The position numbers were made by a program, and so were the translations under genes. A stretch of DNA of 64,000 nt from Hymenobacter sp. CRA2 (GTDB taxonomy: Bacteria; Bacteroidota; Bacteroidia; Cytophagales; Hymenobacteraceae), in NCBI RefSeq assembly GCF_002007105.1, contig NZ_MVBC01000001.1:124001-188000 (forward strand), given 5' to 3'. Positions 34,231 through 45,100 of the stretch are shown piece after piece (position 1 is the first letter of the stretch; every line of letters starts with the position of its first letter). The notes below the pieces were generated by a model. That model was not told the origin of the DNA. It saw only the letters and a list, made by a program, of their open reading frames with translations, and did no database searches.

Positions 34231-37200
34231 ATGAAAAAAGTACTAGAGTTTCTGGGAGGCTTCCGAGAAAAAGGCATTCATCTTTCCATCGATCAATCCG
34301 GCTCGCACCTAAAGCTGAAGGGCAACCTGGCGAGCCTTTCCGCCCAGGACAAAGAAGACCTGGCCTTTCACAAGGCGGCCATCCTAGCCCTGCTGCGGGA
34401 CAATAGCACCTCTTCTTTCGACTCCATTGCGCCCGTTGCGCAGCAGGCGAACTATGCCCTCTCCTCCTCCCAGATGCGGCTGTGGGCGCTAAGCCAGTTC
34501 GAAGCCGCCAGCATTGCCTACAACGTGCCCGTCGCCTACCAGTTCGACGGCGCCTTGGACGTGCCGTTGTTTGAGGCCACGCTGCAGGAAATGATTGCCC
34601 GGCACGAGATTCTACGCACCGTGTTCCAGGAAGACGAGCATGGAGAAGCGCGGCAGTACGTGCTGGAGCCGGCGGCCAGCCGCTTTCGGCTCGAGTGCCA
34701 GGACCTGCAACTAGAAGCCCAGCCCGAACAGGCGGCGCGCGCCTTGGTAAACCGCGCCACGAATACAGCCTTCGATCTGCGGCAGGGCCCACTGCTGCGG
34801 GCACAGCTGCTGCAGGTGCGCCCCACGCGCTGGGTGTTTGCGTGCACGCTGCACCACATCATCAGCGACGCGTGGTCGATGCAGGTGCTCATGCAGGAGC
34901 TGCTGCTGCTCTACAACGCCAAAGTCCGACAGGAACCCTCACCGCTGGCGCCGCTGCGCATTCAATACAAGGACTACACGGCCTGGCAGGCGCGGCAGCT
35001 AAGCGGAGCATTCCTGCACGAGCACCAGATCTACTGGCAGCAGCAGCTGGCGGGCGAATTGCCGGTGCTGGCGCTGCCGACGGATATGCCCCGGCCGACC
35101 ACCAGAACCTACAACGGCGACGTAGTTCATCACCTGATTGAGGCTTCGTTGTGCGAGGCTCTGCGGACGCTAACCCAGGCGCATGGCGGCACCTTATTCA
35201 TGGGCTTGCTGGCCGCGGCCAATGCCCTGCTCTACCGCTACACGCAGCAGGAAGACCTGATTATTGGCAGCCCGGTGGCTGGGCGGGAGCATGTGGACCT
35301 GCACAACCAGATCGGCTTCTACGTCAATACGCTGGCGCTGCGGACCCGCCTGACCGACACGGACAGCTTCACCGACTTGCTGCTCAAGACCAAGCAAACG
35401 GTACTGGATGCCACCAAGCATCAAGTCTACCCGTTTGAGCGCTTGGTAGAGGACTTGCAGTTGCCGCGCGATACCAGCCGCAACCCGCTGTTCGATGTAA
35501 TGGTGGTGCTCCAGAACGCCGAAGGCAAAAGTGCCTCCACGCAGCAGCTGGAAGGCATCACCATCAGCCCCCTGCCCGAAGAGCAGGTAGTCAGCAAGCT
35601 CGACCTCATCTTTCATTTCACGGAAAAGGAAGGCACCCTGCAGATGCAGGTGGAGTACAACCGGGACCTGTTCGAGCGGGCGACGGCCGCGCGGCTGGCG
35701 GCGCACTTCGCCCAGCTGCTGCAGGCCCTGGTGCACGCCCCCGCCACGCCCGTGCACGCGCTCGACTTCCTCTCCGCCCCCGAGCGCGAGCAGTTGCTGC
35801 ACGCCTTCAACGACACCGACCAGCCCTATCCCCGCCACCACTCCGTCGTGGACCTGTTCGAGCAGCAAGCCCTCGATAACCCCGACCACGTGGCGCTGAT
35901 CTGCCAGCAGCGCACGCTCACTTACCGGCAGCTCAACGCGCACGCCAACCGCCTGGCGCACTACCTGCAAGCTCAGTATCAACTACAGCCCGACGACCTG
36001 GTGGGCCTGCAGCTGGAGCGTAACGAGTGGCTGCTCATCAGCATCCTCGCCATTCTGAAAGCGGGTGCCGCCTACGTGCCCATCGACCCGGAGTACCCGC
36101 AGGAGCGCATTGACTTCCTGGTGCAGGACAGCCAGTGCAAGGCCGTGGTGAACGTGGCCGCGCTGCGCGCCTACCGGACCGTGGCTGCCGAGTATCCGAT
36201 CCACAACCCCACGGCTACGGCTGGGCCCGAGAACCTGGCTTACATCATCTACACCTCCGGCACCACGGGCCAACCCAAGGGCGTGATGATCGAGCGCGGC
36301 AGCCTGCTGGCCCGCATGCATTACTTCCAGCACCTCTACCAGCTGGGCCCCGACGACCGTGCCCTGTTCTACCATTCGTACAGCTTCGATGCGTCCGTCG
36401 AGGAGTACCTGCTGCCGCTGCTGTCTGGCGCCACCTGCGTCATTGCCCCCTCCGACATCAAGCAGGATCTGGTAAACAACCTGGTAAACCTTATTGGAGA
36501 GCACCGCATCACGAAAATGAATGCGCCGCCTCTGCTGCTGGGTGAACTAGCCCTGACGGCTGATCATACGACGCAAGCTCAACTCTCGACGCTTCGGCAC
36601 GTGGTGTCGGGGGGTGACCAGCTGACGCTGGCGGTGGTGCGGGCCTTCCAGCAGCGCTTCGCCGCGCGCCTCTACAACTCCTACGGGCCGACGGAAAACA
36701 CGATCGACTCCACCAACTGGCCCGTGCCCGCCGCCCCGGCCCGCGTCAGCATCGGCGCCCCCGTGCCCAACGCCGAGGCCTACGTGCTCGGCCCGCTGGG
36801 CCAGCTGCAGCCGCTCGGGGTGCCCGGCGAGCTGTACGTGGGCGGGGCGGGCCTGGCCCGCGGCTACTGGCAGCGGCCCGAACTCACGGCCGACAAGTTC
36901 GTCCCCCACCCCTTCCGCCCCGCCCCGGCCCGCCTCTACCGCACCGGCGACCGGGCCCGCTGGCTGCCCGGCGGCACGCTCGAGTTCCTCGGCCGCCTGG
37001 ACCAGCAGGTCAAGGTGCGCGGCTTCCGCGTCGAGCTGGGCGAAATCGAGGCCGCCCTGCTGCGCCACCCCCGGGTCACGGCCGCCGCCGTGCTGGCCCG
37101 CCCCCACGGCGCCGACAAGCTGCTGGCCGCCTACCTGGTGGCCCCCGACCCGCTCAGCGCCCCCGAGCTGCGCGCCTTCCTGGCCCGCCTGCTCCCCCAC

Positions 37201-40200
37201 CACCTGCTGCCCCACCACTTCGTCCAGCTCCCGGCCCTGCCCCGCACCCCCCACGGAAAACTCGACCGCAACGCCCTGCCAGAACCCGACCACCACTCCC
37301 TCGGCGCGGGTACTCCGTTCCTGGCGCCGCGTACGGAGAATGAGCAACAGCTCGTGCAGGTACTGGAAGACGTGCTCAAACACGGATCCATTGGCCGCCA
37401 GGACGACTTCTTTGCCCTGGGCGGCGACTCTATCAAGTCCATCCAAATCGTCGCACGTCTCCGGCAGCGGGGCCTCGCCCTCTCCATCCGCGACATCCTG
37501 CTGCATCCGGTGGTGGAAGAACTGGCCACCTACCTGCAGCCGGTGCAACGCGTCAGCGAGCAAGGCCCGGTAACAGGCCTGATTCCGCTGAGCCCCGTAC
37601 AGGCAGCATTCTTCGAACGCGCCGCCCCAGCCCCGCACCACTACAACCAATCGGTGCGGCTGCAGAGCCGGGAACCGCTGGCCACGGCGAGTGTGCAGGC
37701 AGCCCTTGATGCGCTGCTGGTTCACCACGATGCGCTGCGCATGCGCTTCCGGCCAACGCCGCAGGGCTGGGCGCAGGAAAACCTAGCTCCCGGCGAGCAC
37801 GCCGCACTGGAAGTGCTGACCGTGGCCGACGAGGCCGAGCTGGTGGCGCACTGCGAGCGTCTGCAAGCTGCCCTCAGCCTGGAAGACGGCCCCCTGCTGC
37901 GGGCCGGGCTCTTCCACACCCCGCAGGGCGATGAGCTGCTGCTGGTGGCGCACCACTTGGTGGTTGATGGCGTCTCCTGGCGCATCCTGCTGGAAGATAT
38001 GGCCACGCTCTACCAACAGCATCAGGCGCAGGCACCGCTGCAACTGCCGCAAAAGACGGATTCCTTCCTGTACTGGCAACAGCAGCAGGTGGCCTACGCT
38101 CAGAGCACGCAGTTGCAACAGGAAGAGGCTTACTGGACCGAGCTGGCCGCCACGCCGCTAGCAGCCTTGCCCCTCGACAAGCCGGCCGGGCGCAACACCG
38201 TGCAGGATGCAGCGGCCGAGGCCTTCGTGCTCGAAGAAGCCACGACGACCCGCCTGCTGACCAAGTGCCACGCGGCCTACCGGACCGAGATAAACGACGT
38301 GCTGCTGACGGCGCTCGGCCTGGCCATGCAGGAAACGTTCGGCCTGAGCCGCGTCGGCGTAAACCTGGAAGGTCACGGCCGCGAGCCGCTGGGCTCCGAT
38401 GCGGACGTGACCCGCACGGTAGGCTGGTTCACAACGGTGTATCCCGCCGTGCTGGACCTGCAGCACCGCCACGACCGGGTGCGGCAGCTGATTGCCGTCA
38501 AGGAGCACCTGCACCGCATCCCCAACAAAGGCATCGGCTTTGGCGTGCTGCGTTACCTGGCTGGCAAAGAGCTGGCTATCAGCCCAGAAATCACCTTCAA
38601 CTACCTCGGCGACTTTGGGGCGGGCGTAGCCTCGGCCGAGGGCACCCCGCTGTTCACCTTCTCCGGTGAAGAACGCGGCCGCGAAACGGCCGATGACCGT
38701 CGGCGCGAATCGGTACTGGATGTGGGCGCCATGGTAGTAGCGGGGCAGCTGCGCCTGTCCGTCGCCTACAGCACCGAGCAGTACGAGGCGGCTACCATTC
38801 AGCGGCTTACGCAGGCTTACCAGCAGCACTTGCTGGCCCTGATCGACGTGCTGGCCGCGACTGCCGAGCCGCAGGCTACGCCCGTGGACTTCACTTGGAA
38901 GCACCTTCCGGTGGAACAGCTGCTGAGCTGGCAGCCCCACCATCGTCTGGAGGATGTGTACCCGCTCAGCCCCTTGCAGGAAGGTTTCTTCTTTCACTGG
39001 CTGAGCCAGCCCGACGGCCCGGTTTACTTCGAGCAGACCAATTACCGCGTGAAGGGCAGCCTGGACGTAGCCCTGCTGCAGCAGAGCTACCAGCAGCTGG
39101 TGAGCCGCCACGCCGCCCTGCGCACCGTGTTCACGCAGGAATTCGGCGACCAGCCCCTGCAAGTGGTGCTGAAAGATGCTGCGCCCACCTTTCGTTTCTG
39201 CTCGCTGGCTGGCGAGCCGCAGCCGGAAATGGCGGTGGTGGCCAGCAAGCAAGCCGACCGGGCCGAGGGCTTTGACTTGCGCGCCGAGGCCCCGATTCGC
39301 CTGACAGTGCTGGAAGTCGCGGCGCAGGAATACGAGTTTATCTGGAGCCACCACCACATCCTGATGGACGGCTGGTGCGGCAGCATCCTGATTAAGGAGT
39401 TCTTCCAGCTGTACTACGGCCTGCTCACCGGCCAAGCGCCCGCCTTGCCGCCGGCGCCGTCTTACGCCACTTACATCGCGTGGCTGATGCAGCGCGACCA
39501 AGCCACGGCCACGCAGTACTGGTCCCGTTATCTGGCTGGTTACGATACGGTTCGGGCGCTGCCCCAGCAGCCCGACGAGCAGCTCACCGGCCCGGCCCAC
39601 CGCCAGCACGAATTTGCCCTGGCCGAGCCGCTGCGCCAGCGCCTGCGGACGTACTGCGCCAGCGCAGGCCTGACCGAAAACACCTTCGTGCAAACGGCGT
39701 GGGGGCTGCTGCTCAGCAAGTACACCAACGCCGAAGACGTGGTGTTCGGCGCCGTCGTTTCGGGCCGGCCGGCCGAGCTGGCCGGGGTCGAGGACATGAT
39801 TGGCCTGTTCATCAACACGGTACCGGTGCGCGTGCACGCCCCCGGCGCGGTGACGGTAGCTGAGTTATTGCAGCAAGGTCAGCAGGCCGCTATTGCCGGC
39901 GTGGAGCATCATTACGCCCAGCTGGCTGACATCCAGAGTGCTTCGGGCCTGGGCCAGCATCTGTTCGACCACGTACTCGTGTTCGAGAATTACCCCGTGC
40001 AGCAGCTGGTGGAAAACAGCCTCGCGCCGGGCGAAGCCAACGGGCTGAGCCTGGTGTCGGTCGATGTATTCGAGCAGGGCAACTACGACTTCTCGGTCTT
40101 GGTAGCACCGGGCGAGCAGCTGACCTTCCAGTTCCGCTACAACGCCGCCAAGTTCTCGGCCGCGCAGATGCGCCGCATGCAGGACCACCTCGGTCACCTG

Positions 40201-42102
40201 ATCGAAGCCATGGTGAACGACCCCGAGACGCGGGTGCAGGACTTGGCTTACCTCTCGGTTGCTGAGCGGCACCAGCAGCTGGCCGGCTTCAACGGCCGGA
40301 CGGCGGCTTACCCCATTGAGCAAACGCTGACGGCCTTGTTTGAGCAGCAGGCCGCGGCCACGCCCGAGCGCCCGGCCCTGGTCTGCGCCGAGAGTAACCT
40401 GACGTACCGCGAGCTGAACGAGCAGGCCAACCGCCTGGCCCATTACCTGCAAGCCCGGCACCAGCTGCGCCCCGACGAACTGGTGGGCCTGCAGCTGGAG
40501 CGCAGCGAATGGCTCATTGTCAGCATCCTGGCCGTGCTCAAAACCGGCGCCGCGTACGTACCGGTCGATCCGGAATACCCGCAGCAGCGCATCGAGTACA
40601 TCATGCGGGACAGCCAGTGCACCACCGTGCTCGACGCGGCGGCCCTGGCAACCTTCCGCGAGGTAGCGGCGCAATACCCCGTCACCAACCCCGCAGCGAC
40701 GGCCAGGCCCGACGACCTGGCTTACGTCATCTACACTTCCGGCTCCACGGGTCAGCCCAAGGGCGTGCTCATTCCGCACGCGGCTATCATCAACACGATC
40801 TGGGCCCAACAGGAGGCTTTCGCCGTGGTGCCCGGCGAGCGGCACCTGCAGTTTGCGTCCCCGGCTTTCGACGCCTCAGTGTCGGAAATCTTCGTGGCGC
40901 TGCTTTCCGGCAGCACACTCTACGTGGTCAGCGAAACCCTGAAACGCAACCCCTCGCTCTTCCAGGAGTACCTCACGGCCAACGCGCTTGACCTGGCCAC
41001 CATTCCGCCGGCATACCTCAAGCTGCTGGATATCGAGCAGCTGCCGACGCTGCGCAAGCTGGTAACGGCGGGCGAGCCGGCCGTAGCCGAAACCGCGGCC
41101 GCTTTCACCCGCACGGGCGCTTACTTCAACGCTTACGGCCCCACCGAAGTCAGCATTTGCGGCTCGGTGTACCGCCTCGACGCGCCAGTGCCCGAGGCGA
41201 TGCGCGAAGTGCCCATCGGGGTGCCGCTGCCCAACGTGCAGCTCTATGTCACCGATGAGCACCTGAACCTGCTGCCGCTGGGTGCGGTCGGGGAAATCTG
41301 CATCGGCGGCGCGGGCCTGGCGCGGGGCTACCTGCGCCGGCCCGAGCTGACGGCCGAGAAGTTCGTGCCCAACCCCTTCCGGGCCGGCGAGCGGATGTAC
41401 CGCACCGGCGACCTGGGCCGCTGGCTGCCCGACGGCAATCTGGTGTTCGTCGGCCGCAAGGACGACCAGGTGAAGATTCGGGGCCACCGCGTGGAACTGG
41501 GCGAAATAGAAGCCGCCCTGCTGCTGCACCCCGCCGTGACGGCCGCCGTGGTAACGGCCCGCACCGATGCCGAAGGCGAGCGGTACCTGGTGGCCTACGT
41601 GGCGGGCAGCGCCGAGCTGCCGGCCTCCGAACTGCGCGGCTTCCTGGCGCGCACGCTGCCCGGCTACATGCTGCCGGCGCATTACGTGCAGCTGCCGGAG
41701 CTGCCGCTCACCCAGCACGGCAAGGTGGACCGCCGCCAGCTGCCCGACCCGGCTACGGGCGAGGGCGCAGCCGGCCGCGCCTACGCTCCGCCGCGCACCG
41801 AGCTGGAAACGCAGCTGGTAGAAATCTGGCAGCAGATTCTGGGCCGCAAGCAAGTCGGCATCCAGGACAACTTCTTCGAAATAGGCGGCAACTCTATCAA
41901 AATCATTCGGTTGGCACAGGCCATCAGCCGGGTGCTGGGCCAGGACCTGAGCGTGACCGTGCTCTTCCAGTACGCCAGCATTCAGGAGCTGGTCGATTAC
42001 CTCACCAGCGAGCCGGCCCCCGTGGAGGAGGACGTCTTCGAACGGGACGAACTGCTGGCCGACCTCGACAAATTCAACTTTAGCGCAGATGACTTCAGCT
42101 AG
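34231..42102 (+). CDS. NRPS 2: dock-C-A(basic)-T-E-C-A(Tyr)-T
   Basis: A 2,623-residue synthetase. Order: TubC-type docking domain (1-56; FLGGFREKGIHLSID); C3 (about 70-500), whose active motif reads HHIISDA (H208-A214) instead of HHxxxDG; A3 (about 535-1020); T3 with the GGDSIKS form typical before epimerases; E domain (about 1110-1540; HHLVVDG, EGHGRE, VGWFTTVYP, NKGIGFGVLRYL, FNYLGDFG); C4, D-accepting type (about 1570-2000; HHHILMDGW); A4 (about 2020-2510); T4 (GGNSIKI); acidic tail. Codes: A3 DAENVGSIDK, near the Lys and Orn codes (acidic at 239 and 331), so a basic residue turned D; A4 DASTVAAICK, near a Tyr code. The C-terminal half of A3 (36720-37290) is much richer in G and C-ending codons than the rest. 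The stop overlaps the next start by 14 bases. Confidence 0.95.
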   Translation: MKKVLEFLGGFREKGIHLSIDQSGSHLKLKGNLASLSAQDKEDLAFHKAAILALLRDNSTSSFDSIAPVAQQANYALSSSQMRLWALSQFEAASIAYNVPVAYQFDGALDVPLFEATLQEMIARHEILRTVFQEDEHGEARQYVLEPAASRFRLECQDLQLEAQPEQAARALVNRATNTAFDLRQGPLLRAQLLQVRPTRWVFACTLHHIISDAWSMQVLMQELLLLYNAKVRQEPSPLAPLRIQYKDYTAWQARQLSGAFLHEHQIYWQQQLAGELPVLALPTDMPRPTTRTYNGDVVHHLIEASLCEALRTLTQAHGGTLFMGLLAAANALLYRYTQQEDLIIGSPVAGREHVDLHNQIGFYVNTLALRTRLTDTDSFTDLLLKTKQTVLDATKHQVYPFERLVEDLQLPRDTSRNPLFDVMVVLQNAEGKSASTQQLEGITISPLPEEQVVSKLDLIFHFTEKEGTLQMQVEYNRDLFERATAARLAAHFAQLLQALVHAPATPVHALDFLSAPEREQLLHAFNDTDQPYPRHHSVVDLFEQQALDNPDHVALICQQRTLTYRQLNAHANRLAHYLQAQYQLQPDDLVGLQLERNEWLLISILAILKAGAAYVPIDPEYPQERIDFLVQDSQCKAVVNVAALRAYRTVAAEYPIHNPTATAGPENLAYIIYTSGTTGQPKGVMIERGSLLARMHYFQHLYQLGPDDRALFYHSYSFDASVEEYLLPLLSGATCVIAPSDIKQDLVNNLVNLIGEHRITKMNAPPLLLGELALTADHTTQAQLSTLRHVVSGGDQLTLAVVRAFQQRFAARLYNSYGPTENTIDSTNWPVPAAPARVSIGAPVPNAEAYVLGPLGQLQPLGVPGELYVGGAGLARGYWQRPELTADKFVPHPFRPAPARLYRTGDRARWLPGGTLEFLGRLDQQVKVRGFRVELGEIEAALLRHPRVTAAAVLARPHGADKLLAAYLVAPDPLSAPELRAFLARLLPHHLLPHHFVQLPALPRTPHGKLDRNALPEPDHHSLGAGTPFLAPRTENEQQLVQVLEDVLKHGSIGRQDDFFALGGDSIKSIQIVARLRQRGLALSIRDILLHPVVEELATYLQPVQRVSEQGPVTGLIPLSPVQAAFFERAAPAPHHYNQSVRLQSREPLATASVQAALDALLVHHDALRMRFRPTPQGWAQENLAPGEHAALEVLTVADEAELVAHCERLQAALSLEDGPLLRAGLFHTPQGDELLLVAHHLVVDGVSWRILLEDMATLYQQHQAQAPLQLPQKTDSFLYWQQQQVAYAQSTQLQQEEAYWTELAATPLAALPLDKPAGRNTVQDAAAEAFVLEEATTTRLLTKCHAAYRTEINDVLLTALGLAMQETFGLSRVGVNLEGHGREPLGSDADVTRTVGWFTTVYPAVLDLQHRHDRVRQLIAVKEHLHRIPNKGIGFGVLRYLAGKELAISPEITFNYLGDFGAGVASAEGTPLFTFSGEERGRETADDRRRESVLDVGAMVVAGQLRLSVAYSTEQYEAATIQRLTQAYQQHLLALIDVLAATAEPQATPVDFTWKHLPVEQLLSWQPHHRLEDVYPLSPLQEGFFFHWLSQPDGPVYFEQTNYRVKGSLDVALLQQSYQQLVSRHAALRTVFTQEFGDQPLQVVLKDAAPTFRFCSLAGEPQPEMAVVASKQADRAEGFDLRAEAPIRLTVLEVAAQEYEFIWSHHHILMDGWCGSILIKEFFQLYYGLLTGQAPALPPAPSYATYIAWLMQRDQATATQYWSRYLAGYDTVRALPQQPDEQLTGPAHRQHEFALAEPLRQRLRTYCASAGLTENTFVQTAWGLLLSKYTNAEDVVFGAVVSGRPAELAGVEDMIGLFINTVPVRVHAPGAVTVAELLQQGQQAAIAGVEHHYAQLADIQSASGLGQHLFDHVLVFENYPVQQLVENSLAPGEANGLSLVSVDVFEQGNYDFSVLVAPGEQLTFQFRYNAAKFSAAQMRRMQDHLGHLIEAMVNDPETRVQDLAYLSVAERHQQLAGFNGRTAAYPIEQTLTALFEQQAAATPERPALVCAESNLTYRELNEQANRLAHYLQARHQLRPDELVGLQLERSEWLIVSILAVLKTGAAYVPVDPEYPQQRIEYIMRDSQCTTVLDAAALATFREVAAQYPVTNPAATARPDDLAYVIYTSGSTGQPKGVLIPHAAIINTIWAQQEAFAVVPGERHLQFASPAFDASVSEIFVALLSGSTLYVVSETLKRNPSLFQEYLTANALDLATIPPAYLKLLDIEQLPTLRKLVTAGEPAVAETAAAFTRTGAYFNAYGPTEVSICGSVYRLDAPVPEAMREVPIGVPLPNVQLYVTDEHLNLLPLGAVGEICIGGAGLARGYLRRPELTAEKFVPNPFRAGERMYRTGDLGRWLPDGNLVFVGRKDDQVKIRGHRVELGEIEAALLLHPAVTAAVVTARTDAEGERYLVAYVAGSAELPASELRGFLARTLPGYMLPAHYVQLPELPLTQHGKVDRRQLPDPATGEGAAGRAYAPPRTELETQLVEIWQQILGRKQVGIQDNFFEIGGNSIKIIRLAQAISRVLGQDLSVTVLFQYASIQELVDYLTSEPAPVEEDVFERDELLADLDKFNFSADDFS

Positions 42103-45100
42103 GAAGTACGACGGCTTGGAAATAGCCATTATCGGCATGTCCGGGCGCTTCCCGCACAGCGCCGACCACCGGCAGTTCTGGCAGCACCTCAAGCAGGGCC
42201 ACGAGTTGCTGCACACCTTTAGCGACGAGGAGCTGCGGCAGGCAGGCGTGCCCGAAAGCAGCCTGCAGGACAGACGCTACGTGAAGACCGTGGGCGTGGT
42301 CGACGACAAGGACTGCTTCGACGCCAGCTTCTTCGGCTACAGCGTGCCCGAAGCCACGTTTATGGACCCGCAGATCCGGCTGTTCCACGAGCAGTGCTGG
42401 ACCGCCCTGGAAGACGGCGGCTACACCGGCCAGCTGGACAAGCAGCGCATCGGCCTGTACGCCGGCGCCTCGGTGAACGACAACTGGAAGCTGCACGCTT
42501 ATGAGCACGCGGCTACCTCGGGCGTCGATCCGTTCTACCTGAACATGATTTCGGCGCACCGGTTCATCACCACCCTGGTGTCGTACAAGCTGAACCTGCG
42601 CGGCCCCTCGGTATTCACCGATACGGCCTGCTCTACCTCGCTGACGGCCGTGCAGCTGGCCTGCCGCAGCCTGCTCATGCGCGACTGCAGCCTGGCGCTG
42701 GCCGGGGGCGTGTCGCTGAAAACGCTGAAGAGCAAGGGCTACTTCTACGAGGAAGGCATGGTGTCCTCGGCCGACGGCCACTGCCGCACGTTTGACGCCT
42801 CGGCCTCCGGCACGGCTTCCGGCGAAGGCGCCGGCGTGGTGCTGCTCAAGCGCCTGAGTGAGGCCATCAAGGACGGGGACCATATCTACGCCGTCATCCG
42901 GGCGGCCGTGCTCAACAACGACGGCAGCCAGAAGGTGGGCTACACCGCGCCCAGCGTGAAAGGCCAGGCCGACTGCATCCGAACGGCGCAGCGCCTGGCG
43001 GGTGTGCCGCCCCAGAGCATCAGCTACGTGGAGGCCCACGGCACGGCCACCCGCCTCGGCGACCCGGTGGAAATCCGCGCCCTCAACGAAGCGTTTGGGG
43101 TCGGCGGCCAGGGAAAATACTGTGCCATCGGCTCGGTGAAGTCCAACATGGGTCACCTCGACGCGGCCGCGGGCATTGCGGGCCTGCTCAAAGTAGCCCT
43201 GAGCCTGAAGCACCGCCTGCTGCCGGCAAGCCTGCACTTCAAGAGCCCGAACCCGGAAATTGACTTTGCCAGCGGACCTTTCCACGTCAATACTGAGCTG
43301 CGCCCTTGGGAGCCGCGCGACAATTTCCCCCTACGGGCCGGGCTTAGCTCGCTGGGCATCGGCGGTACCAATGCCCACCTGGTGCTGGAAGAAGCGCCCG
43401 AGCAGCCGGCTACCGGCCCGGGGCGGCCTCACCAGCTGCTGACCGTATCGGCCAAAACGCCGGGTGCCGTGGGCCGCTACCTGGGTGCGCTGGAGCAGTT
43501 TCTGCACTCCGATGAGCCCCTGAACCTGGCCGATATGGCCTACACCCTGCAGGCCGGTCGCAAGCACTTCCCCTACCGCAAGACGCTGGTGTTCCAGGAC
43601 CGCGCCGGGCTGCTCGAGCAGCTGCAGGCCGCTAAGGCAGAAGCCCAGTTTCCGAAGGCCAACGAGCAGCGCAGCAAGGTGGTGTTCATGTTTTCGGGGG
43701 CCGGCTCGCAGTACGTGACCATGGGCCAGGGCCTGTACGAAACGGAAGAAGTTTTCCGTCAGGCCATGGACCAGGGCTTTGAGCAATTGCGGCAGCTGAC
43801 CGGCGAAGATTACCGCACCTTGTTCTACCCGGCCGAACCGGGCGAGTACCGCATCAACCACATGCTACACGCGCAGCCGGCCATTTTCTTGTTCGGGTAC
43901 GCGCTGGCCAAGCTGCTCATGTCGTACGGCGTGACGCCGGATTACATGATGGGCCACAGCGTGGGCGAGTATGCGGCGGCCTGCCTGAGCGGCGTGTTTT
44001 CGTTTGAAGACGCCCTTAAGCTGGTAGTGCGCCGCGGGCAGCTGATGCACAGCCTGCCCGAGGGCGCCATGCTCAGCGTGCCGCTACCGGAAGCCGAGGC
44101 CCAGCAGTACCTGAATTCGCAGGTGTCGCTGGCCGCCGTCAACGGCCCGGAGCAAGTTGTGCTGTCGGGCACCATTCCAGCCATTCATGTGCTGATGGCC
44201 CGCCTGGAGGCCGACGACATTCCCAGCACCCTGCTGCACGCCACCCACGCCGGGCACTCGTTCATGCTCGACCCCATTCTGGCGGCTTACCGCGCCGATG
44301 TGCAAAGCGTGACGCGCCATGCCCCAACCATCCCCTTCGTCTCGTGCCTGACGGGTCAGCTGGTAACGGCCGACGAATGCCAGTCGGCCGACTACTGGGT
44401 GCGGCACATGCGCGAAACGGTGCGCTTCTCCGACGGCGTGGCCACCCTGGCGGCGGCCCACAGCTCGGCGGTATTTGTGGAGCTGGGCGCCAGCAACGCC
44501 CTGACCAGCCTGCTGCGCCAGCGCAAAGACGGCCCCTTGGCAGCCGTGAACCTGGTGAAGCACCCGAAAGAAGCCGAGCACGACGCTCCCTACCTGCTAA
44601 GCCGGCTGGGCCAGCTCTGGGTGCGGGGTCTGGACCTTGACTGGTCGGCGCTGCACCGCCACGAAGCCCGGCGGCGGGTATCACTGCCGACCTACGCCTT
44701 CGAGCCCCTTCGGTTCCCCGCAGAGGTTGAGCCCTTTGCCTCGGGCTTAATGGCTGCTCCGGGCCTTCCGCAGCCGGGCGCTCAGCAGAGCCTGCGCGAC
44801 TGGCTGTATTACCCGACCTGGAAGCGCGCGGAGCGCCTGGGCACCGCCGTACTCGGCCCGCGGGAAAGCTTTGTTTACTTCTCTCCGGGCGGTGAGTTTG
44901 CCCAATCCCTCGCCATTGCCCTGCGTGAGGCCGGCCACACGGTAGTGGAGGTAGTAGCCGGCGAAGCCTACCAGTCATTGGAGGACGGACGCTACGCGCT
45001 GAACCCGACGCAGCCCACCGATTTCACGCAGTTGGTGCGGGCCTTGCAGGCTGAGGGCCTCGGCGCCACCACCGTACTCTACGCCTGGCCCCTGGCCGCC

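Noticed and set aside
36720-37290. Reading the GC-rich block in A3 as a frameshift or misassembly
   Set aside because: The frame stays open and the motifs (GELYVGGAGLARGYW, YRTGDRARW, GRLDQQVKVRG, HGKLDRN) are correct through the block, so it is real coding sequence.
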